Source: Alnus glutinosa (Eukaryota > Streptophyta > Magnoliopsida > Fagales > Betulaceae). From it: 64,000 bases of DNA. Location of the stretch: positions 26,832,001-26,896,000 of the forward strand of contig NC_084896.1 in assembly GCF_958979055.1 (NCBI RefSeq), read 5' to 3'. Positions 23,081 through 35,164 of the stretch are shown here, piece after piece (position 1 is the stretch's first letter; every line of letters begins with the position of its first letter). The notes below the pieces were generated by a model that did not search any database, was not told where the DNA came from, and saw nothing but the letters and a program-made list of their open reading frames with translations. Made by a program: the position numbers and the translations under genes.

Positions 23081-23552
23081 GTGAAAACTGAAAGCCCCCA
23101 TTGTCCTTATAATTAATAGTTATAGAATATGTATTGCTAATTCATGACTCCTCTTTTGTCTATAAACTGTCACCTTTCTCTTGCTATATATGCATAAGAA
23201 TTTTGCACTTCTTTTATACTTATTTTTCTCCTTATAATTCGTAGTTATAGAATATGTAGTGCTTGTTCATGACTCCCTTCCTCTCTCCATAATTAAACTG
23301 TTGGAGCGTGGCTCCTTTTTACTTGTACCTTTCTCTTGCTATGAATAAGAATTTGTATTTCTTTGCTCTTTTTTCCACCAGCATCAGTTGACATTTTAGA
23401 TATCGCATAAAATCCTAATTTAGTTCTAAATATTCTGTGAATATCAAGGATTTAAAAGACACTTATAATTTAGAAAAGAAAAGGTCAACAGGAGATTTTC
23501 CAGCATCATGGGAACTATCTTCCAATATATGTTTTAATGTCTTTGTCATTAG
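23081..23552 (+). other. Leader intron of DUF247 gene E, internally duplicated
   Basis: GTGAAA donor to CATTAG acceptor, 472 nt. It is longer than the others because a segment with CTTATAATT..TAGTTATAGAATATGTA and the CTTTCTCTTGCTAT word occurs twice (about 23107-23190 and 23230-23350). Confidence 0.6.
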
Positions 23553-23582
23553 GAAATTTAAGAAAGGCAACTTCATTGCTAG

Positions 23583-24947
23583 ATGGCAGAATCAGCAAGT
23601 GCAGAAATTCAAGAAGAATGGGAAGCAAACGGTGCAAGTGGAAATGAAAGTCAAAATGGAGAAGTTGATACTGAAGCCAACTTGCTAGACAGAGCGTTGG
23701 CAAATAACATCGCACTAATGCTAGAAAGCTCGGAGCCTCTCTTATCATCTAAATGTTGTATCTACAAGGTTCCAACTGATCTTCGCAAATTGAACGAAGA
23801 AGCTTACACTCCTGAGGTTATATCAATAGGGCATTTTCATCGTGGCGATGAAAGATTGAAAACCATGGAAAGGCTTAAAGTGACATATTTCAAAATTTTT
23901 GTGAAAAAGGTTAAGCTAAATGTGGAGAATTTAGTAACCACTATAAGGGCTAGGGAAGCATGTATTCGTCATTGTTATTCACATACTAGCGGACTTAGCA
24001 GTGATGATTATGTGAAAATGATTCTGCTGGATGCGAGCTTCATTATTGTGGTTTTTCATCTATTCTATGATGAAGAATGGAGGCGTTGCTACAACTTGAC
24101 AACGTTTTCACTACGGTTGATCGTTATTGTAATGAGGGACATATGCTTGCTTGAAAATCAACTTCCTTTCTTTATTATTGAGGAATTATACAACCTTGCA
24201 TTTCCGTCTCACTTAAACTACCGTTCCTTCACTCAGCTTGCCTATGGAATATTTGAAATTTTGGTAAGAGAACTTTTTTCGCTTCAGATTGAACCCACTA
24301 TGTCTCCTTATCCCGATTTTAAAATAATGCACTTTGCCGATTTGTTAAGAACTTTTTCTCTGCCTCAATCACAAAGGCCACAACAAAGAAATCTTGGCGA
24401 CCAAATTATACATTTGTACAGTGCGAGTCAGTTGGACGAGGCAGGAGTGAAGTTTAAGGTGGGCTCAAGCAAATGCTTATTTGATTTAAAATTCACAAAT
24501 GGGGTGCTGGAAATACCATGCTTAAAAATAGATGATGATACTGAGTCTATTTTTCGAAACCTCATGGCCTTGGAGCAATGTCACTATGCGTTTGACCATT
24601 ATATTACTGATTATATTTGCATATTGGATTTCCTGATAGACACTGACAAAGACGTGGATTTACTTGTGCGAAACGGGATCCTGGTTCATACTTTAGGCAA
24701 CAACAATGCAGTGACCTCTTTTGTCAACAAGCTCTCGCAACGAATTTGTTCTTCAGAAATGAACTCCAATTATTCTTGTCTTTGTGAAAAATTGAATACA
24801 TTCTATAAGGTTCGGTGCCATCGTTGGAAGGCTACCTTGAGACGTGATTATTTCAAGACTCCCTGGAGAACTGCTTCTACCATAGCTGCTATTATCTTGT
24901 TGCTGTTCACTTTCATACAAACTATATGCTCTATCATCTCATTATAA
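23583..24947 (+). CDS. DUF247 family membrane protein (gene E), intact
   Basis: A 454-residue single-exon protein. It starts MAESASAEIQ and has an extra N-terminal acidic, Asn/Ser/Gly-rich insert at about 12-38 that gene A lacks and pseudogene H shares. Family motifs: CCIYKVPTDLRKLNEEAYTP near 58-77, GHFHRGDERLKTMERLKV, DYVKMILLDASFIIV, and LLENQLPFFIIEELYNLAF in mid protein. A serine/proline-poor variable segment near 225-245 (LVRELFSLQIEP) distinguishes this subgroup. The C-terminal helix PWRTASTIAAIILLLFTF is the predicted membrane anchor. Start chosen by alignment to pseudogene H. Function unknown beyond family membership. Confidence 0.93.
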   Translation: MAESASAEIQEEWEANGASGNESQNGEVDTEANLLDRALANNIALMLESSEPLLSSKCCIYKVPTDLRKLNEEAYTPEVISIGHFHRGDERLKTMERLKVTYFKIFVKKVKLNVENLVTTIRAREACIRHCYSHTSGLSSDDYVKMILLDASFIIVVFHLFYDEEWRRCYNLTTFSLRLIVIVMRDICLLENQLPFFIIEELYNLAFPSHLNYRSFTQLAYGIFEILVRELFSLQIEPTMSPYPDFKIMHFADLLRTFSLPQSQRPQQRNLGDQIIHLYSASQLDEAGVKFKVGSSKCLFDLKFTNGVLEIPCLKIDDDTESIFRNLMALEQCHYAFDHYITDYICILDFLIDTDKDVDLLVRNGILVHTLGNNNAVTSFVNKLSQRICSSEMNSNYSCLCEKLNTFYKVRCHRWKATLRRDYFKTPWRTASTIAAIILLLFTFIQTICSIISL

Positions 24948-25077
24948 CGGCAAACATGAAGTTTGTGTAATTCTAATTGTATTGGATTGCATTGTGATAA
25001 CATTTTATTGTTCGATTATTTTTACTGGTTTAGGTGTTTGAGGTTTGTGGAATTGCACTCAATTATAACCTTGCACC

Positions 25078-25138
25078 TTTTTTCTTTTTTCTTTTTTCTT
25101 TTTTCTTTTTTCTTTTTTCTTTTTTCTTTTTTCTTTTT
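25078..25138. repeat. (TTTTTTC)n minisatellite in 3' flank of gene E
   Basis: Eight or so copies of a 7-bp unit, replacing a simple T run found at the same place in other copies (for example near 36850). Confidence 0.9.
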
Positions 25139-25186
25139 TAATTTAATATTGTAATACTATATGCTCTATTTGCAATATTCTTTCGT

Positions 25187-25915
25187 ACAACTACAACCTG
25201 CTAGTGCAGCATAGAAACAACAAAACCAACTAATACAGTCTACATCTCGCAAACAAAAACAAAAGAAACACCTGCTCTGTTCAAAACAGAGGTCACAAAG
25301 AACACTGAACAAAACCAGCCTCAAAGGAGGACCAACACTACATCAAATTATGCAGATTCCATCCTTGCACAAGCTTGCAATTCTGAGTAGTCCTCTTGAA
25401 CGGACAATTAGCCATAATCTTCTACCTAACCTCCCATTTAACATGAGCCATAATTTTTTCCTCTGATCTAGGAGCATTGTAATGCATCAGATCATTACGT
25501 TGCCTCCATAAATGATAAACAGTGGCCCCAAAACAAAGCTTTCACAGATTGGTATAAAGGCTTTTCCCCTTTCGGCTCATTTGTACTCCAAGCTGCAACA
25601 TCCTCCCACTCCACCTCCGGATCAGAAAATCATGCAAGAGGCCATCAATTCTCTCCATATTCTTCTGCTGAAACTACAATTAAAGAATAAATGGTCTCTG
25701 CTTTCTTGGTTACCATGGCAGGAAGACACAAGTTATTCCCACCATATCCCCATTTACACATCCGGTCCTTGGGTGGAAGAACATCCCTGCAAGCCAACCA
25801 AAGCATTAAGGCATGCGTAGGAATAGCCATAGAAAATCAGACCGTTTTCCACCAAGAAACAACAGGCACCCTTTTCCTTGGAAGATCCCATGTCTCAGAG
25901 CAAGAATAACATTTT
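25187..25915 (-). mobile_element. LINE (L1-type) ORF2 C-terminal fragment, zf-RVT region
   Basis: On the minus strand, around 25645-25830, the translation reads HALMLWLACRDVLPPKDRMC followed by KWGYGG, the zinc-binding reverse-transcriptase-associated domain (zf-RVT) at the end of plant L1 ORF2. The frame is broken after this motif; the equivalent copy at 38266-38475 keeps a longer stretch with CLFCHGNQESRDH. The rest, toward 25187, would be the 3' end of the element. The fragment is 5'-truncated and dead. Confidence 0.75.
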
Positions 25916-26237
25916 CATTTATTTTTTTGTATTATGATTCATTTAATTTTTATATTATGATTGAATTTCACGTCTTTAATTCATTTCTTGGGAATGGGCT
26001 TCCAAGAGAGAGGGAGACCCTGCTCAGTTTCAAAGCCATATCTTTACAATAACGAGAAACAGGATATCACCAAATTCCAATATTGTCCATAACAAGCCAC
26101 TAACAAATTTATAAAATAATTTTCTATAAATATAAAAAATTATAGAAAATTATTTTATAACATATTTACATGCGTTTGTTGCATTACACATGTAAAGATT
26201 CGGGCGGATTCACTAGCTAGGGCATTATATCATGACC

Positions 26238-26425
26238 AAGGAATGCTATAACTCTTTCTAGTGTTTTTCTTGTGTCCATCTGGAAGGACATAAATATAAT
26301 AAAAAAAATTAAAAAATTGCATCTATGTCTTCATAAGAACATAAATGTAATTTTTTTTATTATATTTATATATGTCCTTCCAGATGGATACCAGAAGAAC
26401 AATAAAAGGAATTTTTGCATTCCTT
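26238..26425. mobile_element. Mutator-type MITE, 188 bp
   Basis: Inverted termini AAGGAATGC and GCATTCCTT, with an internal hairpin CCATCTGGAAGGACATA / TATGTCCTTCCAGATGG. The 9-bp flanks ATCATGACC are identical (26229-26237 and 26426-26434). A second copy sits at 38883-39107. Confidence 0.8.
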
Positions 26426-28300
26426 ATCATGACCCTCCATCCCATTGGTCTTTTACCATAACAACTGGCCAGCCAGCAAGTCATGATTTGATGATTCTCA
26501 CAATTTGACTTACTATAATCTTCATGTAACTACTAACCGCTATTCACGAGGTTATTCTAATTATTAAATGTAGTTATTAACCGTTATATACACATAAGGT
26601 AACGGACATTTTGGGCCTATGCCTTCTTTTAGCCTCTATTACAACATATTTTAAAAGATTTTAAAAATGTTTTGGACCCCTTTTTAGTGTTTTGGTGTTG
26701 TTTTAATATTTTTTTAAAAAATAAAATAAAATTCATAGTGTTTTAAATGAAATCCATATCTTCATTTCATATTCTAACTTAAAAATAACAAAGAAAATAC
26801 AAACACCCATGGATTGGTTCATCCAGAAAATACAAACATACAAATTACAAATGACAGTTGTTCCAATATAAATCCAACAATATTACAAATCGAACAAACA
26901 TAAAAACGACGCTATTTTGGTAAATTTGTTATACATATTAAGCACATCTGCTTACCCTAAAACAGCTATCCACATATGCGGATAATAGTTAACGGTTAGT
27001 TGTGGTTAATAATTGCCCGCTTTTACATGATGGCCGAACTGCCCTTGACTATTTCAAGATGGTTTCTACCACCAACCGGTATGGCTAAATGGGGTGATTA
27101 AGCCACCCCATTTGGCCAAAGAGGGAGGGTCTCTTGTTTAATTATTTTTTTTCATTTTTTCTAGTACTAATTATTATTATTTTTTCAATAAAATAGTTAA
27201 TGAGCATACTAAATGTGCCCTTAGCCTTTGCGGGGGCAGTAGTAAAGCAATATATAATGAGATTTAGAGTCTTTCTTGTATCTTTCCAAATGTCATATAC
27301 CTTTTAATTTATTATTGAATCAAAATCTATTAATAATCATTTTAAATTTAATGTTAATTTTAAATTTGAAATACAACATTTGAAATAACGCAAAGAGAAC
27401 TCATCCTTGTAGGAGATCCCTCTCCACGTGAAAAATGTTGGTTGGTATTGATTCGATTGAAAACTAAAACAAACTAAAAAAGAGGAAAAAGTAAAAAGCT
27501 GAGCAGAAAATATAAAAAGAATTCATTTGGTCTCCGACACAAGCAAATCAAAAAGAAGAAAGTGAATCTTGGTCGGAGAGGTAGGCATAATTGGCATTTG
27601 GCTCCCCTTTATTTTCCCTCTATTTATTTTCCTTTGCCTCGGAATATGAGTTAAGCTTAGAAAAGGTAAAACGAGAGTTAGTGGTTCTGCTAAGCCATGT
27701 GATGTTGTTAAAATTGTCATAGACAGTTTTTAAAACTCTGCCGGCCGTTTGATATGAACTGAAATCACATGTAAGGATTCGTTTGAAATCTGTTAAAAAA
27801 AAAAAAAAAAAACAGTGATATTCAATTTTTAAAGACTCAATAAGTGAGAGCGAAAGATGCGTTTACTCTTAAATTTATTTTATATTAACCCTTTAAAAAT
27901 TGGAACAAATGGACAAAATTTTTAAAACTCTGCCTGACGTTTGATATGTGCAATATGCTAAGAAGTACCAGTGTTTGGTCTCCACGATGAAAGTCAAACG
28001 AGGGGGGACACGTAACAAACCTTAAACGGAAGCAAGCTGTTTGCTCTCCACTTAAAACATTAATAAAATATTTTATTAAATTTGCTGGTCTTTGCAAAAT
28101 GGAGTGGTCTTCGATCACTTGAGCAATGCAAAATGTTTTAAGTGGTTGATATTTTAATTTTATTTTTTTTAGTGATGGTATGAATAGACATTCTAAAATT
28201 TTCTCCAGAGCTGCTTTGAAACTAAGAATATTGCTAAGCATTTTTTTTTTTTTTTGTTTTTAAAGATATTGTTAAGCATCTTCACCTCCTTTATATACAA

Positions 28301-28478
28301 GTAATGTTAGGAATTATCTTTTTGTTGTCTTTTTATTATTTTAAAATTGATGTGACTTTTCAAATCACCATTAAGTTTGAGATGAATTCTTATTAGATTT
28401 TGATCTATTGATAATTTTAAAAATCAAACCAACTTTGAAATGATAAAAAAATAGCAAAAAGATGATTCTTAGAATTAC
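28301..28478. mobile_element. MITE with 24-bp inverted termini
   Basis: Starts GTAATGTTAGGAATTATC and ends GATGATTCTTAGAATTAC, imperfect inverted repeats. The interior is AT-rich with AAATTGATGTGACTTTTC. A second, end-trimmed copy in the same orientation follows at about 28497-28645, separated by a TA run. Confidence 0.7.
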
Positions 28479-28496
28479 TCAATATATATATATATA

Positions 28497-28645
28497 TTTT
28501 ATTATTTTAAAATTGATGTAGCTTTTCAAATCACCATTGAATTTGAGATGAATTACTAATAAATTTTGATTTATTGGTAATTTTAAAAGTCAAATCAATT
28601 TTGAAATGATAAAAAAATAACAAAAAGATGATTCTTAGCATTTTA
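28497..28645. mobile_element. Second, partial copy of the 28301 MITE
   Basis: Shares AAAATTGATGTAGCTTTTC and ends AAAGATGATTCTTAGCA; the left terminus is absent. Flanked by TA microsatellites on both sides. Confidence 0.65.
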
Positions 28646-29149
28646 TATATATATATATATAAAACAAATACAGGAAGTATGAATTTGACTCTGCACAGAG
28701 GACAAAATGAATTAATGAAATTTCCAATTTAAAATTCTTAATTTTCACATAGAACAGTGAGTCAGTTTTGCCAGGATGAACGAACCAAGTACAAGTTTAT
28801 CAATCGAATAAGAGTTTGTTTGGGATTATGTTGTGAAATAGAATTTATAGACTTACGACATGTTTAAAATTATGTTGAAAAATAGAGCTTTTAATTACTG
28901 AAATTTAGTCAATCATGAAAGATACTTGGTCTATAAAAGCCATTTCCCCAATATTTGATAAGAAAATGAAAAACACAAATAAAGCAACAAAAAAAGATCG
29001 TTTCCTTTCCTTTTTTTTTTTTTTTTTTTTTTTTCCCTAAGCAAAAAAAGAAAGAAAGATCATTTCCTAGCTTACTAGAGGATATTACAGGCATTTCCCC
29101 AAATCTTTGATAGGAAAAAAAAAAAAAAAACAAATAAACCAACAAAAAA

Positions 29150-29360
29150 TATAATTTCCTTTTCTTTCTTTTTTTCTTCTATAAAAGAAAGAAAAGGTAT
29201 TTTTATCCCAAACTTGTGTTTCTTTATAAGCCAACCCACCCGCTATTGTTTGAGAGCCACACCGACACGGCAGATGATCTACATTTCATTTGTAGGAGCT
29301 CGATCAACGTCTTTGTATTAATCGTCAACGTGCGGCGGACGTACTCACACGCAGCTTAAG
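29150..29360 (+). promoter_or_regulatory. Shortened promoter and leader exon of DUF247 gene F
   Basis: The GAAAGAAAAG stretch joins directly to GGTATTTTTATCCC, so about 149 bp present in copy D (19378-19526) is absent, including the TTTAGTGGTCCACTG and CGTTAAGTACTAC segments. AAAAG lies at both edges of the missing part in copy D. TATA box TTTATAAG at 29223-29230, then the leader exon to AAG at 29360. The upstream DNA (28665-29150) matches 18796-19375. Confidence 0.7.
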
Positions 29361-29697
29361 GTGAAAACCCCCTTTCTCCTTATAATTTAATAGTTATAGA
29401 ATATGTGGTGCTTGTTCGTATATGACTCCTCCTTTAATTTGTCCATAATTAAACTCTTGCTATATATGCATAAGAATTTCTATTTCTTTCCTCTTTCTTC
29501 CACTAGCATCAGTTGACATTTCAGCTATCAGATCAAGTCTTAATTTAGTTCTAAATATTTTGTGAATATCAAGGATTTAATATATACTTACAACTTAGAA
29601 AAGGAAAGGGTCCACACCAGATTTTGCCGCATCATGTGAATTGAATTATCTTCTAATGTTTTTAATTAATGCTCGTGACCCATGTCTTTGTCATTAG
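29361..29697 (+). other. Leader intron of DUF247 gene F
   Basis: GTGAAA donor to TCATTAG acceptor, 337 nt, ending 27 nt before the ATG. Confidence 0.6.
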
Positions 29698-29724
29698 GAA
29701 ATTTAAGAAAGGCAATTTGCTAAA

Positions 29725-31050
29725 ATGGAACAATCAGCAAGTGCAGAAATTCAAGCAGCAACAAATGATTTATTAAATTTGATAATAAATTCTAAGAGTC
29801 AAGGCAAATGGTTGGCAAATGACATCTCAAAAATGCTAGAAAGCTCGAAGCCTCCCTTACCACCTGAATGTTGTATCTACAAGGTTCCAACTAATCTTCG
29901 CATAGTGAATGAAAAGGCCTACACTCCTCAGCATATATCAATAGGGCCTTTTCATCATGGTGATGAAAGATTGGAAACTATGGAAAAGCTTAAAGTGACA
30001 TATCTCAAGAGATTTGTGCACAAGGCTACACTAAATGTGGAAAATTTAGTAAGCATTGTAAGGCATAGGGAAGCAGATGTTCGTCGTTGTTATTCACATA
30101 CTAGCGGACTTAGCAGTGATGATTATGTGAAAATGATTCTGCTGGATGCGAGCTTCATTATTGTGTTTTTTAAAAAATGCAAGCATAAAGAATGGATGGG
30201 CCCGAATGAGAAGGACTTAACACCGTGGTTGATTAATGCATTAAGAAGGGACATCCGCTTGCTTGAAAATCAACTTCTTTTCTTTGTTATTGAGGAATTG
30301 TACAACTTTGCATTTGCATCTCACTCAAACTTACCTTCCTTCACCGACCTTGCCATCAAATTCTTGAAACGATCCGGCAGTAGAGATATATCTCACGATC
30401 CCAATTTGAAAATAAGACACTTCGTTGATTTGCTAAGAACCTCTTTTTTGCCTCAATCAATATCACAAAGTCTACCGAAAAGAAACCGTCACGATAAAGT
30501 TAGGCAATTATACAGTGCGAGCCAATTGGTCGAGGCAGGAGTGAAGTTGAAGATGAGCTCAAGCAAATTATTATTTGACTTAAAATTCACAAACGGAGTG
30601 CTGGAAATACCAACCTTAAAATTTGACGATAAAACAGAGTCTCTTTTTCGAAACATCATGGCCTTGGAACAATGTCACTATCCCTTTGATGGTTATTTTA
30701 CCGATTATATTCGTGTATTGGATTTCCTTATCGACACTCCCAATGATGTGGATTTACTTGTGCAAAAGAGGATCATAGTTAACGGTTTAGGTGACAGCAA
30801 TGCAGTGTCAACTTTGGTCAACAATCTTTGGAGACAAATTTTTATTTCAGAAGTGAACTCCGATTATATTGATCTTTGTAATGATTTGAACAACTTCTAT
30901 GGGAAACGTTGCAATAGGTGGAAAGCTACCTTGAGACATGATTATTTAAGCACTCCTTGGAGAATTGCTTCTACTGCAGCTGCTATTATTTTGTTGTTGC
31001 TCACTTTCACACAAACTGTATGCTCTATCATCTCATTGTGGTACATCTAA
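29725..31050 (+). CDS. DUF247 family membrane protein (gene F), intact
   Basis: A 441-residue single-exon protein closest to copy D and gene A. It begins MEQSASAEIQAATNDLLNLI. Motifs: CCIYKVPTNLRIVNEKAYTP near 49-68, SIGPFHHGDERLETMEKLKV, DYVKMILLDASFIIVFF, and LLENQLLFFVIEELYNFAF, in which the usual Pro of ENQLPFF is Leu. The C-terminal region has FTDYIRVLDFLIDTP and an anchor PWRIASTAAAIILLLLTF followed by QTVCSIISLWYI, two residues longer than in gene A. The reading frame is unbroken. Its promoter lacks a conserved upstream block, so expression may differ from paralogs; this is inference. Confidence 0.93.
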   Translation: MEQSASAEIQAATNDLLNLIINSKSQGKWLANDISKMLESSKPPLPPECCIYKVPTNLRIVNEKAYTPQHISIGPFHHGDERLETMEKLKVTYLKRFVHKATLNVENLVSIVRHREADVRRCYSHTSGLSSDDYVKMILLDASFIIVFFKKCKHKEWMGPNEKDLTPWLINALRRDIRLLENQLLFFVIEELYNFAFASHSNLPSFTDLAIKFLKRSGSRDISHDPNLKIRHFVDLLRTSFLPQSISQSLPKRNRHDKVRQLYSASQLVEAGVKLKMSSSKLLFDLKFTNGVLEIPTLKFDDKTESLFRNIMALEQCHYPFDGYFTDYIRVLDFLIDTPNDVDLLVQKRIIVNGLGDSNAVSTLVNNLWRQIFISEVNSDYIDLCNDLNNFYGKRCNRWKATLRHDYLSTPWRIASTAAAIILLLLTFTQTVCSIISLWYI

Positions 31051-31427
31051 AGTTTGAGTAATTTTAATGGTATTGGATTGCATTGTGATAACATTGTATT
31101 ATTCACTTATTTTTATTGTTTTAGGAGCTTGAGGTTTGTGGGATTGTAGTCTACAATTTGGAAATTTTAAATTTGAGTTAAGTACTAAATTTTTTGCTTT
31201 TACACTCAATTATAATCTAACATTTTTTATGTTGTAATACTATATGCTCTATTTGCAATATTCTTTTTACTCTTTGAAATCATATTTTTAAATTATACAC
31301 TTTGAGATATTTTCAATCCGCTATTATACCAATTGCTATTTGTTCGTAATTCTTTTAGTTTAGTCCCATTTCTTTCTCTCTGTCTCATATTATTGGTACA
31401 TCTAGTAGTTAGATATATGTGTTTCCT
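31051..31427 (+). other. Conserved DUF247 3' flank of gene F
   Basis: Matches 3799-4116 plus 4632-4700 without the solo LTR, so it gives the empty site for that insertion. It ends near TAGTTAGATATATGTG and is fused to a piece of pseudogene G. Confidence 0.6.
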
Positions 31428-31446
31428 GTTTGAGTGACATATGGCT

Positions 31447-34400
31447 TGTGACGACCCATTTTTTTTAAAAAAAAAAAAACATACAAACGGATCTTCACAA
31501 TGGCACGACTACGTGTCGCTCAGCCAACATAACGAACACGTTCCATAACATGTACCTGATATTCAGAGTTACATCTAACACAACAAAATATAAATATCAA
31601 TGTGCAGCTGAACACATATCAATAGCGGAATTACATCTAATACATCATTGTTATCAATAACAAGAGTCATTTACAAGTCTATCTATTTAAGGCTTATAAA
31701 ACACATTACATTTACTACATACTAAAATGTAGGCTCAACAATTGCAAATGCCATGTAGAACATGAGCCATAAATAAAATACACAAATGCGAACTACCCAT
31801 GAGTCCATGACTTATGACTGTTGCAATGTGCTCCAATCATAGCATCACATACGCTAGGTGGAGAGTCAATATTTATATCCGCAGAACCTGCAACCAAAGC
31901 ATCAATGTCTGCACGGTTGAGGGGGGTTGCCGCATCCGCACATGTGGAATTATGAGCCCACCGCCTTAGCATAAATAATTACACTAAGACCTCAGAGGTA
32001 TACTATTCACTGAGTTTTTTCAAAGAACCAACCTTTCTTTTCTAGTCATGCGTACACTATAACATCCACCAATTTTATAAACTTTTGTTTGAAAGCCCCC
32101 ATAGCTGATATAGCAAACACTGACTAATATAAAACATTTAAAGCATACTACGCAGCTGAGCATATACGTAGAAGTTCCACTGCTGGAAAAAACTACATGC
32201 CTCCTCACCTACTATAATACTTTTGATGTTGTGAGATTTAGAAACCAATAGCATTTAAATCATGCAACTATCCGATAAAAATATACATAAGATCTTTTCC
32301 ATTGAGACTCTTATGCATATTAATACGTCTAGCAAAACTACTCATAATATAAAAAACATCACTCATAAAAACAATGTTATGCATGCTCATGCTAATTGTT
32401 TTATGTCTTGGGAATCTAACCCAAGCATAATGATTCAAGGGAATCTAACCCAAGCAAGCACTAGTACCTCAAGGGAATCTAACCCAAGCAGGCACCTCAT
32501 GGGAATCTAACCTAAGCAGGCACTTCATGGGAATCTAACCTATGGACGAGGAAGTCAATGGAATTTAACCCAAGCAAGTATTAGTACCCCAAGGGAATCT
32601 AACCCAAGAAGGCACCTCATGGGAATCTAACCCATGGATAATTTCCCGTGGGTTATGAACCTCACTTCGATGTACGTTTAGCGTTTATATGCTTATGCAT
32701 CATACCTCAAAAACAATATACATTTCATTTCATAAATCATGCCTTAAACACATGCTTTCTTTATAAAAACAGAATCAGTCCACCATATCATTTTTTAGAC
32801 AATTTGCATAACTTAAATCTCCAACTTATACTCGCTCTAAAATCATATATCATATTCATACTTCAAAACATCATCATAATTTCAATATATTCAAAAGTAC
32901 TCAAATCATCCGAAAAAGATCATAATCAATATACAGTTAGTTCAAATTTGTAAAACAATATATATTTTTGCAATTCATCATATATGAAAATAATACTTCT
33001 CAGTGAGTAAAATACTCACCTTGGCTGCGCGGATATTAAGCACTAGGTCTCCTAAACACTACCTTGCAATGTATCACTGTGGAATAACACATTGCACTAT
33101 TTAGCACTTTAAATAATTGACACCCTAATTAGCACTTGAATCGCTCAAGGCTAAACCGTTAGAAACCCATAATATTTTAAGGGTCCCAATTACTCCAACA
33201 AATTTAGACACTAACTAAACTCAATTAACACTAACCCAGAGTACTTACTAAGGGTTAGATATTAAAATCACTATTTAACTATTTACTCATAATATTAATT
33301 ATTAACCCGCAATTAATTTCACTAACCCATAAATTATTTTCATTAACATTTATAATAATATTAGCTCTAAAATTATATTCATTAAACTTTTACATACAAT
33401 ATTATCGTATTTTAAATAACATCGACCCATAAGAAACTCTTAGGGTTAACCTCACAATTATTATTTAAACTAAATACCCATAATTATTTACTTTTATTAA
33501 CATTAGAACCTAATCCATAAATACTTATTTTTACAAAACCCATAACCAATTTGGGATTATTCATCACTATAATTACAATTAATCCACAATTTAACAATCT
33601 AGGTTTTAATTACTTAAAATTCCCAAATTAATTTAATCCATCAAATTATGGTTTCCAATCTTAAACCTAAAATTATAAAACACTACTTCAAACACAATAT
33701 TATTAGCTCAATAGCATTTACTAATGATTAATCACATAAAAACGCCACTAAAATTAAATACCCGAAAGTTAGGCTTTAAAGAACTTACCAAAATTTCACC
33801 AAACCAAAACCCATGGTTTGGGTAGCCTCTAGCAAGTTTCAAGTAACCCATTACATAAAGAAAACACTAAATTAAACTCAAATTTAAGATTTTAACCCAA
33901 AATCTCAAGAACATGAGTTTAGTATTTTACCTAAAAGCGATCGGTGAAAACGTAGATCGAGCTTCATAGATCATGTTACCGAAGACGGATTTGAATTTAG
34001 ACGGTTGAATCTTTGTAGATCAAAGATTTTTTTATAAAAATTTAAAGAAAAAAATAAGGAGGAGAGGCACTGCCTCATACCGAAAAAGGAGAAGGCCGTT
34101 CGGCCTTTTTCTCAAAAACAAGGTGCAGTATTATTATTATTATTTTTCCAAGGCAAGGGCCTTGGCCCTTCCTCCCTTTTAGTAAACGTTATACTCTTTT
34201 TTTTTTTCATTTACTTTTTGACTTTTATTTTTTATTTTTAATTTCTTTTCTCTTTTAATATTTTTTTTTTCTCTTTTCTTTTTTTTTTATTTAATTTTAT
34301 TCATCAATTTATTTAATTTTATTTTTCATTTCTAATTTCATTTCTATTATTTATATTTTCTATTTTATTTAAACTTTAAAAATATTCCTTTACATTTTTT

Positions 34401-34481
34401 AATGACACTAAAATAATTTTAATTAATTATTTACTCAAATTTTTTAGCCCATAATTATTAAATAATATCCTGAACATTACA
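31447..34481 (+). mobile_element. Large LTR-type element, 3.0 kb, inserted in DUF247 pseudogene G
   Basis: Begins TGTGACGACCC and ends GAACATTACA (TG...CA). Flanks TGGCT and TGGTT are a near-identical 5-bp target duplication, and DUF247 coding homology continues across it. It has no coding region. It contains a tandem repeat (32405-32640), the motif TCAGTGAGTAAAATACTCACC near 33000 and long AT-rich tracts near its right end. Relatives: 8030-9290 (fragment), 11144-13092 and 60519-63153 by shared layout. A solo LTR of a gypsy-type family is the best guess; a coding-less non-autonomous element is the alternative. Confidence 0.65.
32405..32645. repeat. Minisatellite, units of about 25-45 bp
   Basis: Eight or so repeats of GGGAATCTAACCCAAGCA with spacers such as GGCACCTCAT and CTAGTACC. 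It lies inside the LTR-type element. Confidence 0.85.
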
Positions 34482-35164
34482 TGGTTACTTGAAAATCAAC
34501 TTCCTTTCTTTATTATTGAGGAAATATACAACCTTGCATTTTCATCTCGCTCAAACTGCCATTGCTTCACTCAGCTTCCCGGTGAATTTTTTGAAAAATT
34601 GGTAAGACACCGTTTTTCGCTTCAAAATGAACACCATGTGCCTATTTATCCCAATTTTAAAATAATGCACTTTGCCGATTTGTTAAGAACATCTTCTCCA
34701 CCTCAATCACAAAGGCTAGAAAAAAGAAAGCCAGTCAAAGATGTTATGCATCATTTGTACACTGTGAATCAGTTACAGGAGGCAGGAGTGAAGTTTAAGG
34801 TGGGTTCAAGCGAAAGCTTATTCGACTTAAAATTCACAAACAGAGTGCTAGAAATACCACACTTAACATTATACGAGAATACCGAGTCTCTTTTTTAAAA
34901 CCTCGTGACCTTGGAGCAATGTCACTATCAGTTCGACCATTATGTTACCGATTATATTCGCGTATTGGATTTTCTTATAGACACTGACAAAAATGTGGAT
35001 TTCCTTGTGCGAAAAGGGATTCTGGTTAATATTTTAGGCGACAGCAATGCAGTGACAACTTTAATCAACAAGCTCAGTCAATAAACTTATTTTTTAGAAA
35101 TGAACTCCAATTATTGTTGTCTTTGTGAAAAATTAAATTCATTCTATAAGGTTCCTTGCCATAG

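Larger units (their letters stand above)
25187..28083. repeat. Segmental duplication, copy 1
   Basis: Matches 37831-40790 over its whole length with small differences, from ACAACTACA..CTTGCTAGTGCAG to AATATTTTATTAAATTT. It carries a LINE tail, a Mutator-type MITE and non-coding DNA. The left edge cuts into the 3' flank of gene E near 25186. Confidence 0.85.

Noticed and set aside
32405-32645. Regularly spaced repeat resembling a CRISPR array
   Set aside because: Spacers are partly repeated themselves and the sequence is inside a plant LTR-type element; it is a minisatellite.
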